Shown here piece by piece: positions 1 to 11,829 of a stretch of 64,000 nt of DNA; the stretch's first letter is position 1, and each line of letters begins with the position of its first letter. Below the pieces are notes generated by a model, which worked only from the letters and a program-made list of their open reading frames with translations, searched no databases and was not told the origin of the DNA. Origin of the DNA: Torreya grandis (taxonomy: Eukaryota; Streptophyta; Pinopsida; Cupressales; Taxaceae). The stretch covers positions 861,001 through 925,000 of the forward strand of contig JARHVA010003528.1 of NCBI GenBank assembly GCA_037957365.1. Reading direction: 5' to 3'. The position numbers and the translations under genes were made by a program.

Positions 1-300
1 TTAGTTTGATTATATAAAGTGTGATGCATGTGTGAATGATAAGTGTGAAGTATTTTTGTATTTTTGTTATAATAATTTCATAGTATAACTATCTGGTGAA
101 TTTAATATAAGTTCATTATACCAAAACTAGTAATAAAGATAATTTATGGATCAATAATGCATATATAGTGCTAACATCCTTGAAAAGCCTATGTACCTTG
201 GGTTGATAATTAATGTTAACCAGACTCAAGAATTTGGTATTAACTAGGTAATAAGTCTAAACAACAAAATCCTTTGAAGTTAAATATTAAAATATTGAAA
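1..300. other. AT-rich sequence, nothing recognised
   Basis: Short AT-rich stretch without a reading frame of useful length, terminal repeat or recognisable motif. It may be the upstream part of the degraded coding relic that follows. Confidence 0.4.
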
Positions 301-2400
301 AAGGAGCATAAGATACTTGAGCCTAGTTTAACTAGGGGAGGAAAACAAGGGGACCCCATCAGCCCTGACTCTGACGAGGAAGAGAAAATATAAGAAGTTC
401 CTACTATAGGTTCTAGCTAAATGTCATTTGTTATGCCTTAGATACACACTAGTACATATATTAGGATAACAACTTGAGAAGTAGTAGCATTATCACCTTA
501 AGACTCCCCACACAAGTAAGGACCCCCTTGGTCTATAAGAGTAAACCTAATACTCCTATAGGTAGTCCTATAGTGAAGGCATCTCAGAGTTTGCCTACTC
601 AACCTCCACATTCAAAACTAGCTATGGGAGATGTAGTAATCATCAAAGACATTGAAGATGATTCAGATGAGGAAGCAAAGTTGCAGACATCTAAGGCTAT
701 GATCCCCTAGGTAAATCCTATGGAGCTTACTCTTCTAGGTACTCAATCTTTCATCAATTCTCCTTTGTCTTATATACCCATCTTTAAGTAGGATACTTTT
801 ATGTAAGTTCCAACATCTATCCCCTTCACTTCCACTAATACCATTGATCTTTTAATCTTCATTTCCATCCCATTCACCACACAAATCCCTTTTTTTTCCT
901 ACTGGCACCTCCACTATTAGATAACTTAAGAAGAAGAAAATGTGCATGAAGGTAAAAACTACATTGGACACATCATAGTTCCATGCCCATTCCACTCAAA
1001 TCAACCTTCCACTACCATCTACCACTTCCATTGAGCAAAACACAATGATAATCACTAGCAGGGGAAGGAAGGCCAAGCCCTAAGTAATCACAGTCCATTC
1101 ACTTCTCTAGTTTGGAAGTGTGGATTGGTCCAATATCATACAACCTTCCTTATGTGATGTTCAGAACAAAGCCCACAAGAAATAGTAGAGAGATCAATAG
1201 AAGGCTGAAAAAAAGGTTATTTTCACAACCTTTGATGCATCCTAATTGGATATTCCTCCATGGGTAGTGGATTTGAGGAGCAAGGCTTCTCAATTACAAA
1301 AAATCAAGATTAATGAGCTTATATCTAATTATACTTTGTTTGATCCTCTAATCAATAGTATTCAAAGGGCAAAGAGGAAATTAAAAGATGGCAAAGGCAC
1401 CCAGATCATCATTTAAGAAAGGCAATAAATGTTCTCCCTCACCAAGAGGCATAATAGATAGCCAAGACAATCTTTATATGAGGAAAATCTAGTAGACCTA
1501 GCTCAAGCACATAAAAATGTCATAGTTTTAATCCATGAAGACATGGAATTAGATTGATAGGAGATTAAGGCAAAACTGCACACATTAGAGGCCAAAGTGG
1601 AGTATGTCAAGGAAAAGGTCAAGACAATGCACATTCCTACTAGCATAGAAGCTAAAGTTCAAGAGCCAGCTTCAAGATTTTACATATCTTTGGAGGTCAT
1701 GGAGATTATAAGGCCCAAGATGGCCCCTCATGTGAGCCAATCCAATTAATTATTCAAATCTTTGACATATGACAATGCAAAACTAAATATGATAATTATC
1801 TATATGGGAAACTCTCTCTATAGTCATCTCTACCTAATCATTACATTAGAGTCATCCAATGCCTTAAAGCTAGTAGTCATTTGGTAGAAGGAGGTGAAAT
1901 ATTGGTTGTAGAATGTTGGGGGATTAGTCCCAAGATATTAAGAATATAAGGCTTAGATTATTCAATTTTTTCATGAGCTAAAGTTTCCCAAAGTTAATGA
2001 TTCCATAGGTAATTTAATTAGCAGGATCAACTTTGATAGCCTTATCTAGGAAGTGATCGATGAGTTTAAGTAGAGCTTGCAAGGTTTTACACTAGAGAAA
2101 ATTGAGTCTAAATTAAGTAAGTCTCAAAAAAAGGTCATTGAATTAGAATTATTCAAAAGTAAATTTCAAATAACCAAGGATGAGCACATAAATCTCCTTA
2201 GATAGACTAAATGAATTCATCAACCATCACTTATAAATTTAAACATTATTCAAAATTAGCATGGAGTGGCACAAACGGTCTATGATGATAACAAATCAAA
2301 CAAGAATTAGGCTTCTGATGGTGTGACTACATCTTCAACTACCACTTCAAATTCTACACCAACCAAGGTGCATGCAACACTCCAAATGAGTAAGCCTTGA
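301..2400 (+). pseudogene. Degraded coding relic, family not recognised
   Basis: A long plus-strand reading frame can be followed from about 1200 to 2230, broken by roughly a dozen stops that are nearly all TAG or TAA, consistent with lost Gln codons. Readable pieces include PPWVVDLRSKASQLQKIKI (near 1250) and VIELELFKSKFQITKDEH (near 2140). The stretch at 1560-1640 is rich in Lys, Glu and Leu, like a coiled coil. Acidic segments occur further up, near 360 (PDSDEEE) and 650 (EDDSDEE). A Ser/Thr/Pro-rich tail ends near 2400. The decay resembles that of the transposons around it, so I infer a transposon-borne protein such as gag or an extra ORF. I see no gag, RT, integrase or transposase signature and assign no function. 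Confidence 0.45.
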
Positions 2401-3990
2401 TAGGATGGAATCTTATGCATGTAAAATTTTGTAATGATGAATATACTTATATTTTACTTGTATTTTGAGTAGATAAATATAAAATTGACTTTATATTTTT
2501 GTACATGCACATATTTCATAATTTTAGAAAAGTTAATTTATTTATTTTTAACTTACACAATTTTCGACCATAGTTAGAACTACATTTTTTAACTAACACT
2601 TGTAACCTCCTTACATGATCTTTGAGTATGAGGTGACCCCTTACCCAAGTCTATATATACGATTGTAACCACCTTAGTTTTTTATTAGAAGATTTTGGAG
2701 TACAAAGTAGTGAAATATTTTTTATCATCAAAAAAGTATATTGATTATTTTCTTTCCAATTCCATGCTATTAGTTGTTATTTCATGGTTGTATGTTTCAA
2801 TAATCTTTAGTGTGCTATAACTACGCATAGATTCTTGATTTATTGATTGATATATTGATCCTAGATGTGCAATAACTATTGAAAGATTAGTAAATATATT
2901 AATTATGTTAGTCAAATTGATTGAATAATATTTTTGAATGTGTATTTGTGCTTTCTTTGGTGTATTTTTATATGTGTGTGCAATAACTACCTCAGTTAAT
3001 TCATTTTATCAATCCATAATCTCCTTATTAAGGGTGTGTAACAACTACACTAAAATGAGAAACCTTTATCTAAGGCTTGTGAATTCCCTACATCCTTGTT
3101 TCCCTAGACTTCCTAACCATGTCTGAGTGTATGTGTGTGATTGCTTCTAGAAATAGGCATAGGTTTTAGAAAGGATAGGTCTATTTAGGAACCAACTAGG
3201 GAAGTGATTCCCAAGAACCATAGAGCCTTATTTATTCCCTACCTTACCCTCCTATGTGAGTTTGTTATCAAGACCTACCCACTTTAGATTAGAAACTAAC
3301 CACCCATCCAACTCATGTAGAAGATTTTATCTATTATAAGACCACAACTCCATATAGAAAACCTTATCAACAATTGGAATACCCTACCCCTATTACATAA
3401 ATAGGTTGAAATATACTACATACTTACAACTCATGCACTAGAGTGGATTTCACCTCTATTGAGATCCTAAAATGTTAGAGGCTATCTCATTCGATTGTAG
3501 TGTGTATAAAACCCACATCAACACACTTCATGCAATAAATAAAAATAATAGTATTAACATGATGAAGTTTTGGTACACTTTGCATTGCAATTACTCTCTT
3601 TGTATTAATTACATTTCTCTTCTCACACTTTTCTTGAAGTCCATGACAAATGTAAATAATTTGAATATTATCCATTCCAAATATGGGAATATTTATTTAC
3701 AATATCGAGCTTGTAGTTACATGCCATATCATATGTACCCTATTGTCTTTATGCACTTTTACTTACATGCCTTTGTTCCTATGTGAATTCTCATTGACTA
3801 TATCTTGTTGCTCCATATATGTAACACCACTATGCCACATTAAACATTGTTCATGGTCCTCCAAGATAATACAATGAGTCATAAAACCAAAGTATTGATG
3901 CTAAAACTACTCAAGGGAATGCAAATAATGCCATGATTTATTGAAAATAATGGAAACCATAGACTAAGCTAATGGTATATGCCTTATGAT
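2401..3990. other. AT-rich region, possibly LTR remnants
   Basis: No coding similarity is visible. It holds a TATA-like stretch near 2651 (TCTATATATAC) and a short-motif repeat at 2811-3050, listed separately. Because the neighbouring H integrase ends at about 4010 on the minus strand, the 3-prime LTR of H should lie near here, but I found no matching second copy in the window to define it. Small open frames here have no recognisable features. Confidence 0.35.
2811..3050 (+). repeat. Four dispersed copies of a GTGCAATAACTAC-like motif
   Basis: Related motifs occur near 2812 (GTGCTATAACTAC), 2866 (GTGCAATAACTAT), 2978 (GTGCAATAACTAC) and 3037 (GTGTAACAACTAC). They are spaced about 55 to 110 bp apart with unlike DNA between. 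The pattern suggests an eroded tandem array; its role is unknown. Confidence 0.45.
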
Positions 3991-4009
3991 TACAAAAAGG
4001 AAAGACTAT

Positions 4010-5311
4010 GTAGAAAAATATAGTCTCAATTGGCCGCCATTGAAATGGTTAAGAGGGAATTAACCATCTAGTCACTTTAGCCTATGTGCACCAATGTGAT
4101 GGATACTATGAATGATGAAGGGTCCATCCTATTATACATGAAGCTTTCTAAAATGGTGCACAAACTTGGATTTATATACTAAGACTTTCATGTGAGGAGA
4201 AAAACTCTTGTTCTTTAGATTGTGATCTTGACATGCTTTTTATTTGTATTTCTCCACTCAACTCTAATGTGTAATAAATTAAATCTCATCTAGATATAAA
4301 AATCATCGAGGCATGATTTAATAGATGATACACCATCTAATCAACCAATGTGTATAATGTGAATATAAGGAACAAAAAATTCCATTGGAAGAACTACTTC
4401 AATACTAAACACAAGATCGAATGGTGTGTTCTTGTTTAAGCAATTATAAGTGGTGTGATAAGCCCATAATACTACAAACACATGATCATTATAGTTAGTT
4501 TATCTAATATTACATTTCTTGGTCAATGTAGTACCCAAGATATTTTTGAATGCCTTAGTTTTATCATTGGACTAAGGATGATATGGTGTTGTCTTATGGT
4601 GATCAATCATGAAATATACTAAGAGGACATGAATAAGTCACTAGTGAAACTTAATAGACATCCAAACATGGTACTAATATTCTACCATATGAATCTTGTA
4701 GTAGTGGAAATGGTATAATCCATTATTGGTGTATTTTTAAACTAGTAAGTAAGATAGTCAGTAATAGTGAGAACATAGTGTGCATTGGTATGACTCCATT
4801 TTGGCTTGATGGGGCCAAAAAAGTCAACAACCCAATTTTTAAAGGGTTATTGGGACAAGATAAGATGAAGAGGCATTTCATCCCTCTTATTTGGCTTTCT
4901 CATGTGTTGTTAAATTTTATACCATTGCACAGAAGTCTTAGCATATTTAAATAAGTTAGGCCACCATAAGACAACCAAAAGGACCTTTTATGATGTAGTT
5001 TCACCATCATAGTGTCCTCCAATGATACCTTTATGAAATTCCAAAAGTGCATATATGCACTCATTTTACATGATGTAATGTCAAAGCACTTCATCTTTAC
5101 TAAGCTTATAAATGTCTCCCCTATAAGTTGTAATGGAGTAGCTCAAACAACTAGCTATTTATTTTCTAGAGTTTTGAGGTGAGTTGGTGTTGAGATTGTA
5201 TTTAGAAAGGTGGTGATATCTTCTAAATCCTTAGGCACATGTGAGATGTGGAATAATTTCATGTTAAGCAAAGTGTCTTCTATGATGTGTGTCAGTTCAC
5301 TAGATTCATTA
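4010..5311 (-). pseudogene. Element H: Ty3/gypsy integrase (broken)
   Basis: Read on the minus strand, this follows plant Ty3/gypsy integrase in order. First comes a post-RNase H linker at 5311-5150 (KDLEDITTFLNT). Then a zinc-binding region at about 5094-4870 ends in DEMPLHLILS. The catalytic core start is KNWVVDFFGPIKPKW at about 4840, followed by TITDYLTY. The core end is KTTPYHP-stop-SND at about 4600-4560, where families have HPQ-N. Next come a LWAYHTTY / LPMEFFVPY segment at about 4480-4370 and a C-terminal DGPF..NHFNGGQLRLYF segment at 4130-4010. Many stops and frameshifts make it non-functional. The right edge is cut exactly by element A; the upstream RNase H continues at 12652. Confidence 0.88.
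5307..5311. repeat. Target-site duplication of element A (CATTA)
   Basis: CATTA lies directly before the TGTTGGG terminus at 5312 and again directly after the ACAACA terminus, at 12652-12656. A perfect 5 bp duplication supports an intact insertion at exactly these borders. Confidence 0.9.
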
Positions 5312-7531
5312 TGTTGGGTGAATATTTTGTTAATCAGTGTACTGATAAACAAAATAGGTCTATTTAACCATAGTAGGAAGATTGGTCAGCCAAATGTGTA
5401 GGTTTACCACATCAAAATGGGACTAATCTCTCCTCTCATCAAGGGGAGGTTCCCTATAAATATGCAGGAGCTATATACTATATATATAAGCTAAAAATAA
5501 CACTCAGGGGTAGGATAAACCATCCATCTCTCTTTTCTCAGAGATGATGCTCATAGATCAAAAAAGAAATCCTAGGTGATTAGTGAAGGTACTTCTCTTC
5601 TCTCAGAAGTACTATTCAACCAACAGCCAGATCCCTTCCTGGATATTAGAAATCTTGGTGAAATGATAGAAGGTACTTCTCTTCTTTTAGAAGTGCTTGT
5701 TCTTGAAAATAATAGGAATCTTTTTGGTAGTGACAAGTAACTAATAACAGAGTAACCAACAATATAATATGTAGCACAAAGTCTCCACCTTGACTTCCTA
5801 AGAGTGAGATATGAAGAACAATGGGGGTATAAAGTTGTCCCAAGGTCCTTTACACAAAAATAGAAAATAAACACACACTGAAGACAACTATGACAATGCA
5901 AAGTTTGAAATTAGCTAGCTTCATGACACCTTCCTTATCACATCCACTAGCTCTACTTGTTAACTTGCATAAACAAGAATACATCTAGGAAATAAGCATA
6001 AGAACAATCTCCTAGAATAATACAAGATATAACAACACAAAGTCTGAAAGTAACTTGCTTTCTGATTCAAACAAAGAAATATGATAAACAATCTCAGCTC
6101 AAAGTCTTAGTATTCACCTTTCAATTTAGGTAGAGTTTTGCTTTTGGTAACAGGAAGATTTCCTTAAAACAATAAAAGAGATTAAAATATATAGCCACCA
6201 AACAAGGCTTGGTGTTATCTCCTATGGGACGGGCCATGCTACAGTCAATGCCTTCAATGTGCTTTCAGTTTGGTCTAGAGGAACCATGCTTGGAACAGTG
6301 TGTTGCCTTAACTTTGGCATGTCTATTCATCTAATATGTCTTTTCCTAGGTGTAGATCATCTGGTCTATCCCCTCTGACATCTGCACAACTGTCCATTTT
6401 GTCTTTACTTTAAAGGAGACTAACAGGTCATGCCTTCAATGTTTGCAAGCTCAAAAATCTATTCTATGGACTGTTTCAGCTACTGGAATAACTTCTATGT
6501 AGATATTTCAAGCCATTTCTTCTTTCTGCTTTTGTCCTTTCTAGATTTGTTTTTTCTAGCTTTGTCTCTTCCTAGAATTTAAGCTCCTAGGCTATCTTTT
6601 CAACTAGTCACTTGGTTCTTCCTTTAAGTTCCACACTTTATTTGAATTTCAATGGATATTCCCTTAATTAAAATTTGATGTCTACGGGGTTGTCAATGGT
6701 TGTTAGCTGCTTGAACCATGTTGAACCTTAAACCTTTGAACCTGCTAAAAGTACATTAGTTCATTGGTTCATTGGTTCATTCTATCTCTTTTGTTCCATC
6801 ACTTCCTTGTTTTTTCGAAGCTCTTTGATCTTCATCACACTGGTTGAACCTTTGAACCTATGAACTCGTTGAACCTTATGGTTCAAGGTTCAATAGTTCA
6901 ATCAGTTCATTCTTTTTATTTGGCTAAGTCCCTTTGATATCTTTGAACCAAGAGCATTGAACTGTTTGAATGTTGAACCCATTGAACCAATGAACCAAAA
7001 TGGTTCAAGGTTCAATGGTTCAAGCCTTTGAAACTCGTTAAGTGCTTGGAGCCATGGAACTTTGACACGGTTGATCTTTAAACCTTAACAAATGTGCTTA
7101 ACTCTTGCTAATGATGTTAAACCTTTGAACCCATTAAACTTGTTGAACCAAAATGGTTTAAGATTCAATGGTTTAATGGCTCAGTGGTTCAATCTCTACT
7201 TAGAATCTTGTTGTTGAACCAACTTTGAGATCGCCTAAGTGTTGAGAGCTTGCTTCATTCTTGCAGAGTCCGTAGAAATCAACCTGTGAAGCTTGTAAAA
7301 CTTGGCCTGTAGAGTCCATAGATTTTCTTCCTATAGTGTCTATAGATTTTTTTCCTATAGAGTCTGTAGATTCAAGCCTATATAGTCTATAGATTTTTGA
7401 GAAAGCTTTGAAAAATGAAGAACCTGAATGCTCAAAAAAAAATTTGAAATGGGAAGAGAGGATTTTGGTCTGTAGGACCAAAATAGTTCAAATGTTGTCC
7501 CAAAAATGAGTGGTATTTTTAGAGGACAATA
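5312..7531 (-). repeat. Element A 3-prime LTR (left copy)
   Basis: It aligns along its length with 10442-12651, roughly nine in ten bases by eye. It starts TGTTGGGTGAATATTTTG and ends GGACAATA, a CA-to-TA change at the very end. On the minus strand, U3 occupies most of the length and holds the GGTTCAA array. The TATA region lies near 5472-5501. I do not see a convincing polypurine tract next to it at 7532. Confidence 0.88.
6690..7215. repeat. GGTTCAA/TTGAACC heptamer array in U3
   Basis: About eighteen exact copies of GGTTCAA or its complement TTGAACC by my count, plus many one-base variants, within about 520 bp. They often face each other (TTGAACC-aaaat-GGTTCAA) or run head to tail (GGTTCAAGGTTCAATGGTTC). 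The same array appears in all four LTRs of elements A and B. Confidence 0.8.
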
Positions 7532-7899
7532 GCTAGATCCAATTTGGGATCTTTCTTAAGTTTAAAACATGGAACAGCTGAGGGGAGTAGAAACTAGAAT
7601 CTCTGGTACCTTGAGGTATGCCATTGGGCTATGGAGTCATGCTACCCAAAAAGAAAGGCTCCAAAAATAAAAATGAACACAAAGTAGAAACAAAGGCTAT
7701 ACAAATGTACATATGTATAGGTGAACTTATCTGATACTTCAAGAATTGAAGTGATTTAGATGTTTCTCATTATGAGACAATGAAGATGGTGTTCTATCCT
7801 AATAAACTAGCAGGAAACCATTTTGTCCCTAGAATCAGTGACCACCAAGAATCACATTTTTTTGTGCACTCCTTTTGGCTCTCTCTTCTTTCTCCATGG
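7532..7899. other. Element A internal region, non-coding 3-prime part
   Basis: It lies between the RNase H-like relic and the 3-prime LTR. It contains the string ATGCCATTGGGCTATGG, which is also found at the same place in element B (near 24575). No domain or clear polypurine tract is visible. Confidence 0.5.
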
Positions 7900-8440
7900 C
7901 AAGACATGGTCTTCAATCTAAAAACCATAACTTCTTGCTCTCTTAGCAAAGAGTTCCTTTTGTTGACTTTGGAGTATAATCATATGGTCCACTACCATAG
8001 CTTGTTGTTTTGTTGGTTCAGTCTAGCACATGTTTTGATTGTTAGCATCAAACTCCTGATAAACCATTAGCTCAGCATCTCCTTTGGTGTTAAGGAGTTT
8101 TATATCTTCATCTTAAGCAATCTTTAATCTAACTAACAGAGATTCACATCCAGCTGTGTTGTTGGTGTTGCTAAATTACAACTTGCATGAAGGAAAAATA
8201 TCTCCTTGAGGAGATATCAACAAAATCTTGGCTCCAACATTAGTGAAAGAATCACTACCATCGAATTCTAGGATCCAAGCATCATCAAAAATTGATCTTC
8301 TACCAAATTTCTCTTCATTAGAGATGGAAGATCCTTCTGCATTTGTATTGTGCCCTACCAATTCTTATGATGCCTTGTTTGGATCAAATCCTAGATTGCC
8401 AGCTATGAGACTTTCATCAGCTGAGACATGAGTATCCTCT
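7900..8440 (-). pseudogene. Element A: archaeal-type RNase H-like domain
   Basis: On the minus strand from about 8280: AWILEFDGSDSF, then VGAKILLISPQGDIFPSCKL, one stop, FSNTNNTAGCESLLVRLKIA, one stop, and DIKLLNTKGDAELMVYQEF at about 8110-8050. This matches the extra RNase H domain of Tat-type gypsy elements: the DG(S) aspartate, the Glu in the TNN..xE.L helix and the GD.EL aspartate can all be placed. In a complete element this domain would act with RT to degrade RNA in the RNA-DNA hybrid. Here it is preceded by gag rather than RT, which is unusual. Two in-frame stops make this copy inactive. Confidence 0.72.
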
Positions 8441-10095
8441 ATGGTCAAGAAGTAATTACCCCTGCGTAAAGGCTCAAACAAAATTTGAGCTACAGGAGTT
8501 GACATTTGGGTGACCATAATTTTTGCCTCAGATAGGTCCACACTTAGTTCTCCACTAATGTTTAACTACTCAAGATTGGCTTGCAGGAATTCAAAATCAG
8601 TCATTTGAATTTTGGATTTTTTTGACATGATCAGTTGTATCAGATGACTGAAATGGACTTGGAAGAGGAGATGGGAGTTCATCCTTTTGGTTTTTGGGAG
8701 GGGGAGGACTAGTCTATGAATTTGAAGTAGAAGGTACAAAAATGTTTGATGTACTTACCTTTTTGGCAATCACTGGATCCTTTAACCAAAAAGGAAGAGG
8801 GGTTATCTGATTAACAATTAAAATTTCTAGTAGGGATCACTCCTCTATCTTTTCTTTGTTAGCCTGCTAGGCTGATGATTCTTGGACTAGGTGAATACTA
8901 CGTATAATCCTTTGACTGCTTCATCTTCACTTCTGGGTTCATCTTGGTAATTTAGGAAACCAATGTGGGAGTTGCCAGCTGATTATTCTTGATCCTCTGT
9001 GAAGAGATCAATATCATTTTCTTGCTCAAACTCAAGTTTGAAAGAGAAATCATGTTTTATTTCTAGATATCCAACTACTGAGTTGGTTGGAAGTGCTTCA
9101 AGGGTAAGGTTCCTCTATGGGGGAGGAAGATGATTTAGTTGCCTTTGTCTTCTAGTAGTGTTGCCTTGATATGGTTGATTGGGGAATGTCTTCCTTGGTA
9201 CATCTCTATATGAAGGAGTAGAATACATACCTTGTGCCATTTGCCTTTTCAAGGCTAGCAATTCATTTGCTATATTTTGCACTATTTGATCAAAGGTGGC
9301 TGTGGGTGAGTATTTAGAAGATGAAGAGGTTTTACCTTTATTAGGGTCTCTCCTTATCTTTCATACCAAGATAAGGTCATCTTCTAGCTCAATAGCCAAG
9401 TCCTAAGTAGCCTCAAGGTGTATGTGGCCAACACGTCTCAACAAAAAACTCACTTTAGGTAGGTGTGAGTTGATGAAAAAACATTTATGGTTTTTAAGAG
9501 TTAGCTAAGTAATTATAGGAATTCTATTCCTCAACTTGTCAAACTTTGCAATGAAATCCCTCATAGGCTCATGAGGCTCTTTCTTCATTTGGGTGAGCTG
9601 GGCCAGCAAGGCATGGTCATCCTCTACAAGCTTGAACCTTGCTTCAAACTTGGTTTTTAGGGTATTCTCTATCATTGATTGAGCTTGCACATGGTAGAAC
9701 CACTCTTAGCAACACCTTGTAGGGTCTCCACAAAAAGCCTAACTACCACATCTTTAAATTCTACCACTATCACACCACAGGCTATATTGAATGCTATAAT
9801 GTGTTCATCAAGGTGAACTCTCCCATCACCAAGGAAGTTGAGGAAATTCTTCCTTGAATTGCATGGAAGCTCATGTAGAGGTGGAGTTAAATTCAATGGA
9901 CCAAAAGAGTTACCCCAAGGGCCTTGAGCCATGATTCGATTATGTAAAAGTGGGATCACAAATCTAGGTGGATAATGGATAGGCAAAGCTTTGCTAGTAG
10001 TAGAAAAAGAAGCTCTACCTTGTGTTGGTGACCTGGTAGGACTAGGAAGAAGATTCCTAGTTTGTTGAAGGTGAGGTTGTGGAGGAAACAACTCA
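8441..10095 (-). pseudogene. Element A: gag (broken)
   Basis: The minus-strand frame begins near 9932 with MAQGPWGNSFGPLNLTPPLH. It continues HELPCNSRKNFLNFLGDGRV and FVETLQGVAKSG, then MRDFIAKFDKLRNRI near 9540, a Ty3/gypsy gag (retrotrans_gag) core. A later segment near 9300-9240 (QIVQNIANELLALKRQMAQ) looks like the helix before the nucleocapsid region, but I see no CCHC knuckle. The frame then runs, through stops, into an unassigned stretch (8900-8440) that leads directly to the RNase H-like domain. Gag would form the particle. The same segments occur in the same order in element B. Confidence 0.8.
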
Positions 10096-10418
10096 AAATT
10101 AATCTACCACACCAACTCAAAAGTAGGGTCAACAACACCTTAATATTTTTGGCTTCTTGTATAGCATGGATTTGCCATATTGTAGAATAAAAAAGGAACA
10201 TAACTAGCCCTACTTCAGCTTAGAGCTTGAGGCTTCAAACTGCATGTTCTATCCTAACAGCTCTAGTTTTGTAGACCAAATAATATAATGGGAATGGAGG
10301 AAGGTGGTAAGGCTATAATGATAATGGCTAAGACACAAAATGGAGTCACTAGAAACTATAATGGATAAGGGTAGGGATTGCTTCAATCTAAAACTTGAGT
10401 TTTCATATTGCACGTTCA

Positions 10419-10436
10419 TCTCCAACGGAGTCACCA
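10419..10436 (-). other. Element A primer binding site
   Basis: The minus strand reads TGGTGACTCCGTTGGAGA, starting 5 nt from the inner end of the 5-prime LTR at 10442. The TGG start fits the CCA end of a tRNA. Element B has TGGCAACTCCATTAGGGA at the matching place. I cannot name the tRNA with confidence. Confidence 0.75.
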
Positions 10437-10582
10437 AAAACTGTTGGGTGAATATTTTATCAATCAATGTACTTATAAATAAAATAGGTCTGATCAACTA
10501 TAGTAGGAAGATTGGTCAGCCAAATGTGTAGGTTTACCATATCAAAAGGGGACTAATCTCTCCTCTCATCAAGAGGAGGTTC

Positions 10583-10619
10583 CTTATAAATACGTAGGAG
10601 CTATATACTATATATATAA
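10583..10619 (-). promoter_or_regulatory. Likely LTR promoter TATA region, element A
   Basis: The minus strand reads CTTATATATATAGTATATAG followed about 16 nt later by GTATTTATAAGG. This lies about 140-175 bp before the inner end of the 5-prime LTR, the expected place for a retrotransposon core promoter. It is conserved in all four A/B LTRs. The transcription start is inferred, not seen. Confidence 0.55.
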
Positions 10620-11829
10620 GCTGAAAATAACACTTAGGGGTAGGATAAACCATCCATCTCTCTTTTTTAGAGATGATACTCATAGATCAAAGGAGAAATC
10701 TTAGGTGATTGGTGAAGGTACTTCTCTTCTTTTAGAAGTGCTATTTATCCAAGAACCAAATCCCTTCCTAGATAGTACAAATCCTAGTGAAATGATAGAA
10801 GGTGCTTCTCTTCTTTCAGAAGTGTTTGTTCTTGCAAATAACAAGAATCTTTCTGGTGGTGACAAGTAACTAATAATAGAGTAACCAACAATCTAAGATG
10901 TAGCACAAAGTCTCCACCTTGACTACCCAAGAGTGAGATACAAAGAACAATTTGGGCACAAAGTCATCCCAAGGTCCTTTACACAAAAACAGAAAATAAA
11001 CACACACTGAAGACAACTATGACAACACAAAGTCTGAAAGTAGCTAGCTTCAGGACACCTTCCTTATCACTTCCACTAGCTCTGCTTGTTAAATTACATA
11101 AACAAGAATACATTTAGGAAATAGACATAAGAACAATCTCCTAGAATGATACAAGATATAACAACATAAAGTCTGAAAGTAACTTGCTTTTTGATTCAAA
11201 TAAAGAAATATGATAAATAATCTAAGCTCAAAGTCTCAGTATTCACCTTTCAATTTGGGTAGAGTTTTGCTTCTGGTAATGGGAAGATCTCCTTAAAATA
11301 ATAAAAGAGATTACAATATATAGCCACCAAGCAAGGCTTGGTGCTCTCTCCCATGGGATGGCCCATGCTACAATCAATGCCTTCAATGTGCTTTTAGTTC
11401 AGTCTAGAGGGACCATACTTGGAACAATGTGTTTCCTTAATTATGGCATGTCTATTCATCTAATATGTCTTTTCCTAGGTTTGGATCATTTGGTTTGTCC
11501 CCTCTAACATCTATACAACTATCCATTTTGTCTTTACTCCAAAGGAGACTAACAGGCCATGCCTTCAATGTTTGCAAGCTCAAATATCTATTCAGCAGAC
11601 TGTTCCAACTACTAGAATAACTTCTATGTAGATATTTCAAGCTTTTCCCTCTTTCCACTTTTGTCATTTCTAGCTTTGTCTTTTTTAGCTTTGGCTCTTC
11701 CTAGAATTTAAGCTCTTGAGCTATCTTTTCAGCCAGTCACTTGGTTCTTCCTTCAAGTTTCATGATTTATTTGAATTTCAATGGATATTCCCTTACTTTA
11801 AATTTGACATCCGTGGGGCTGTCAATGGT

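Noticed and set aside
6690..7215. GGTTCAA repeats as tRNA genes or tRNA-derived SINEs
   Set aside because: GGTTCAA resembles part of the B box, but there is no A box, no cloverleaf and no poly-A or poly-T end; the array is part of the LTR.
7780..8070. A 96-residue plus-strand open frame
   Set aside because: It is antisense to the RNase H-like relic of element A, has no conserved counterpart in element B and no recognisable domain.
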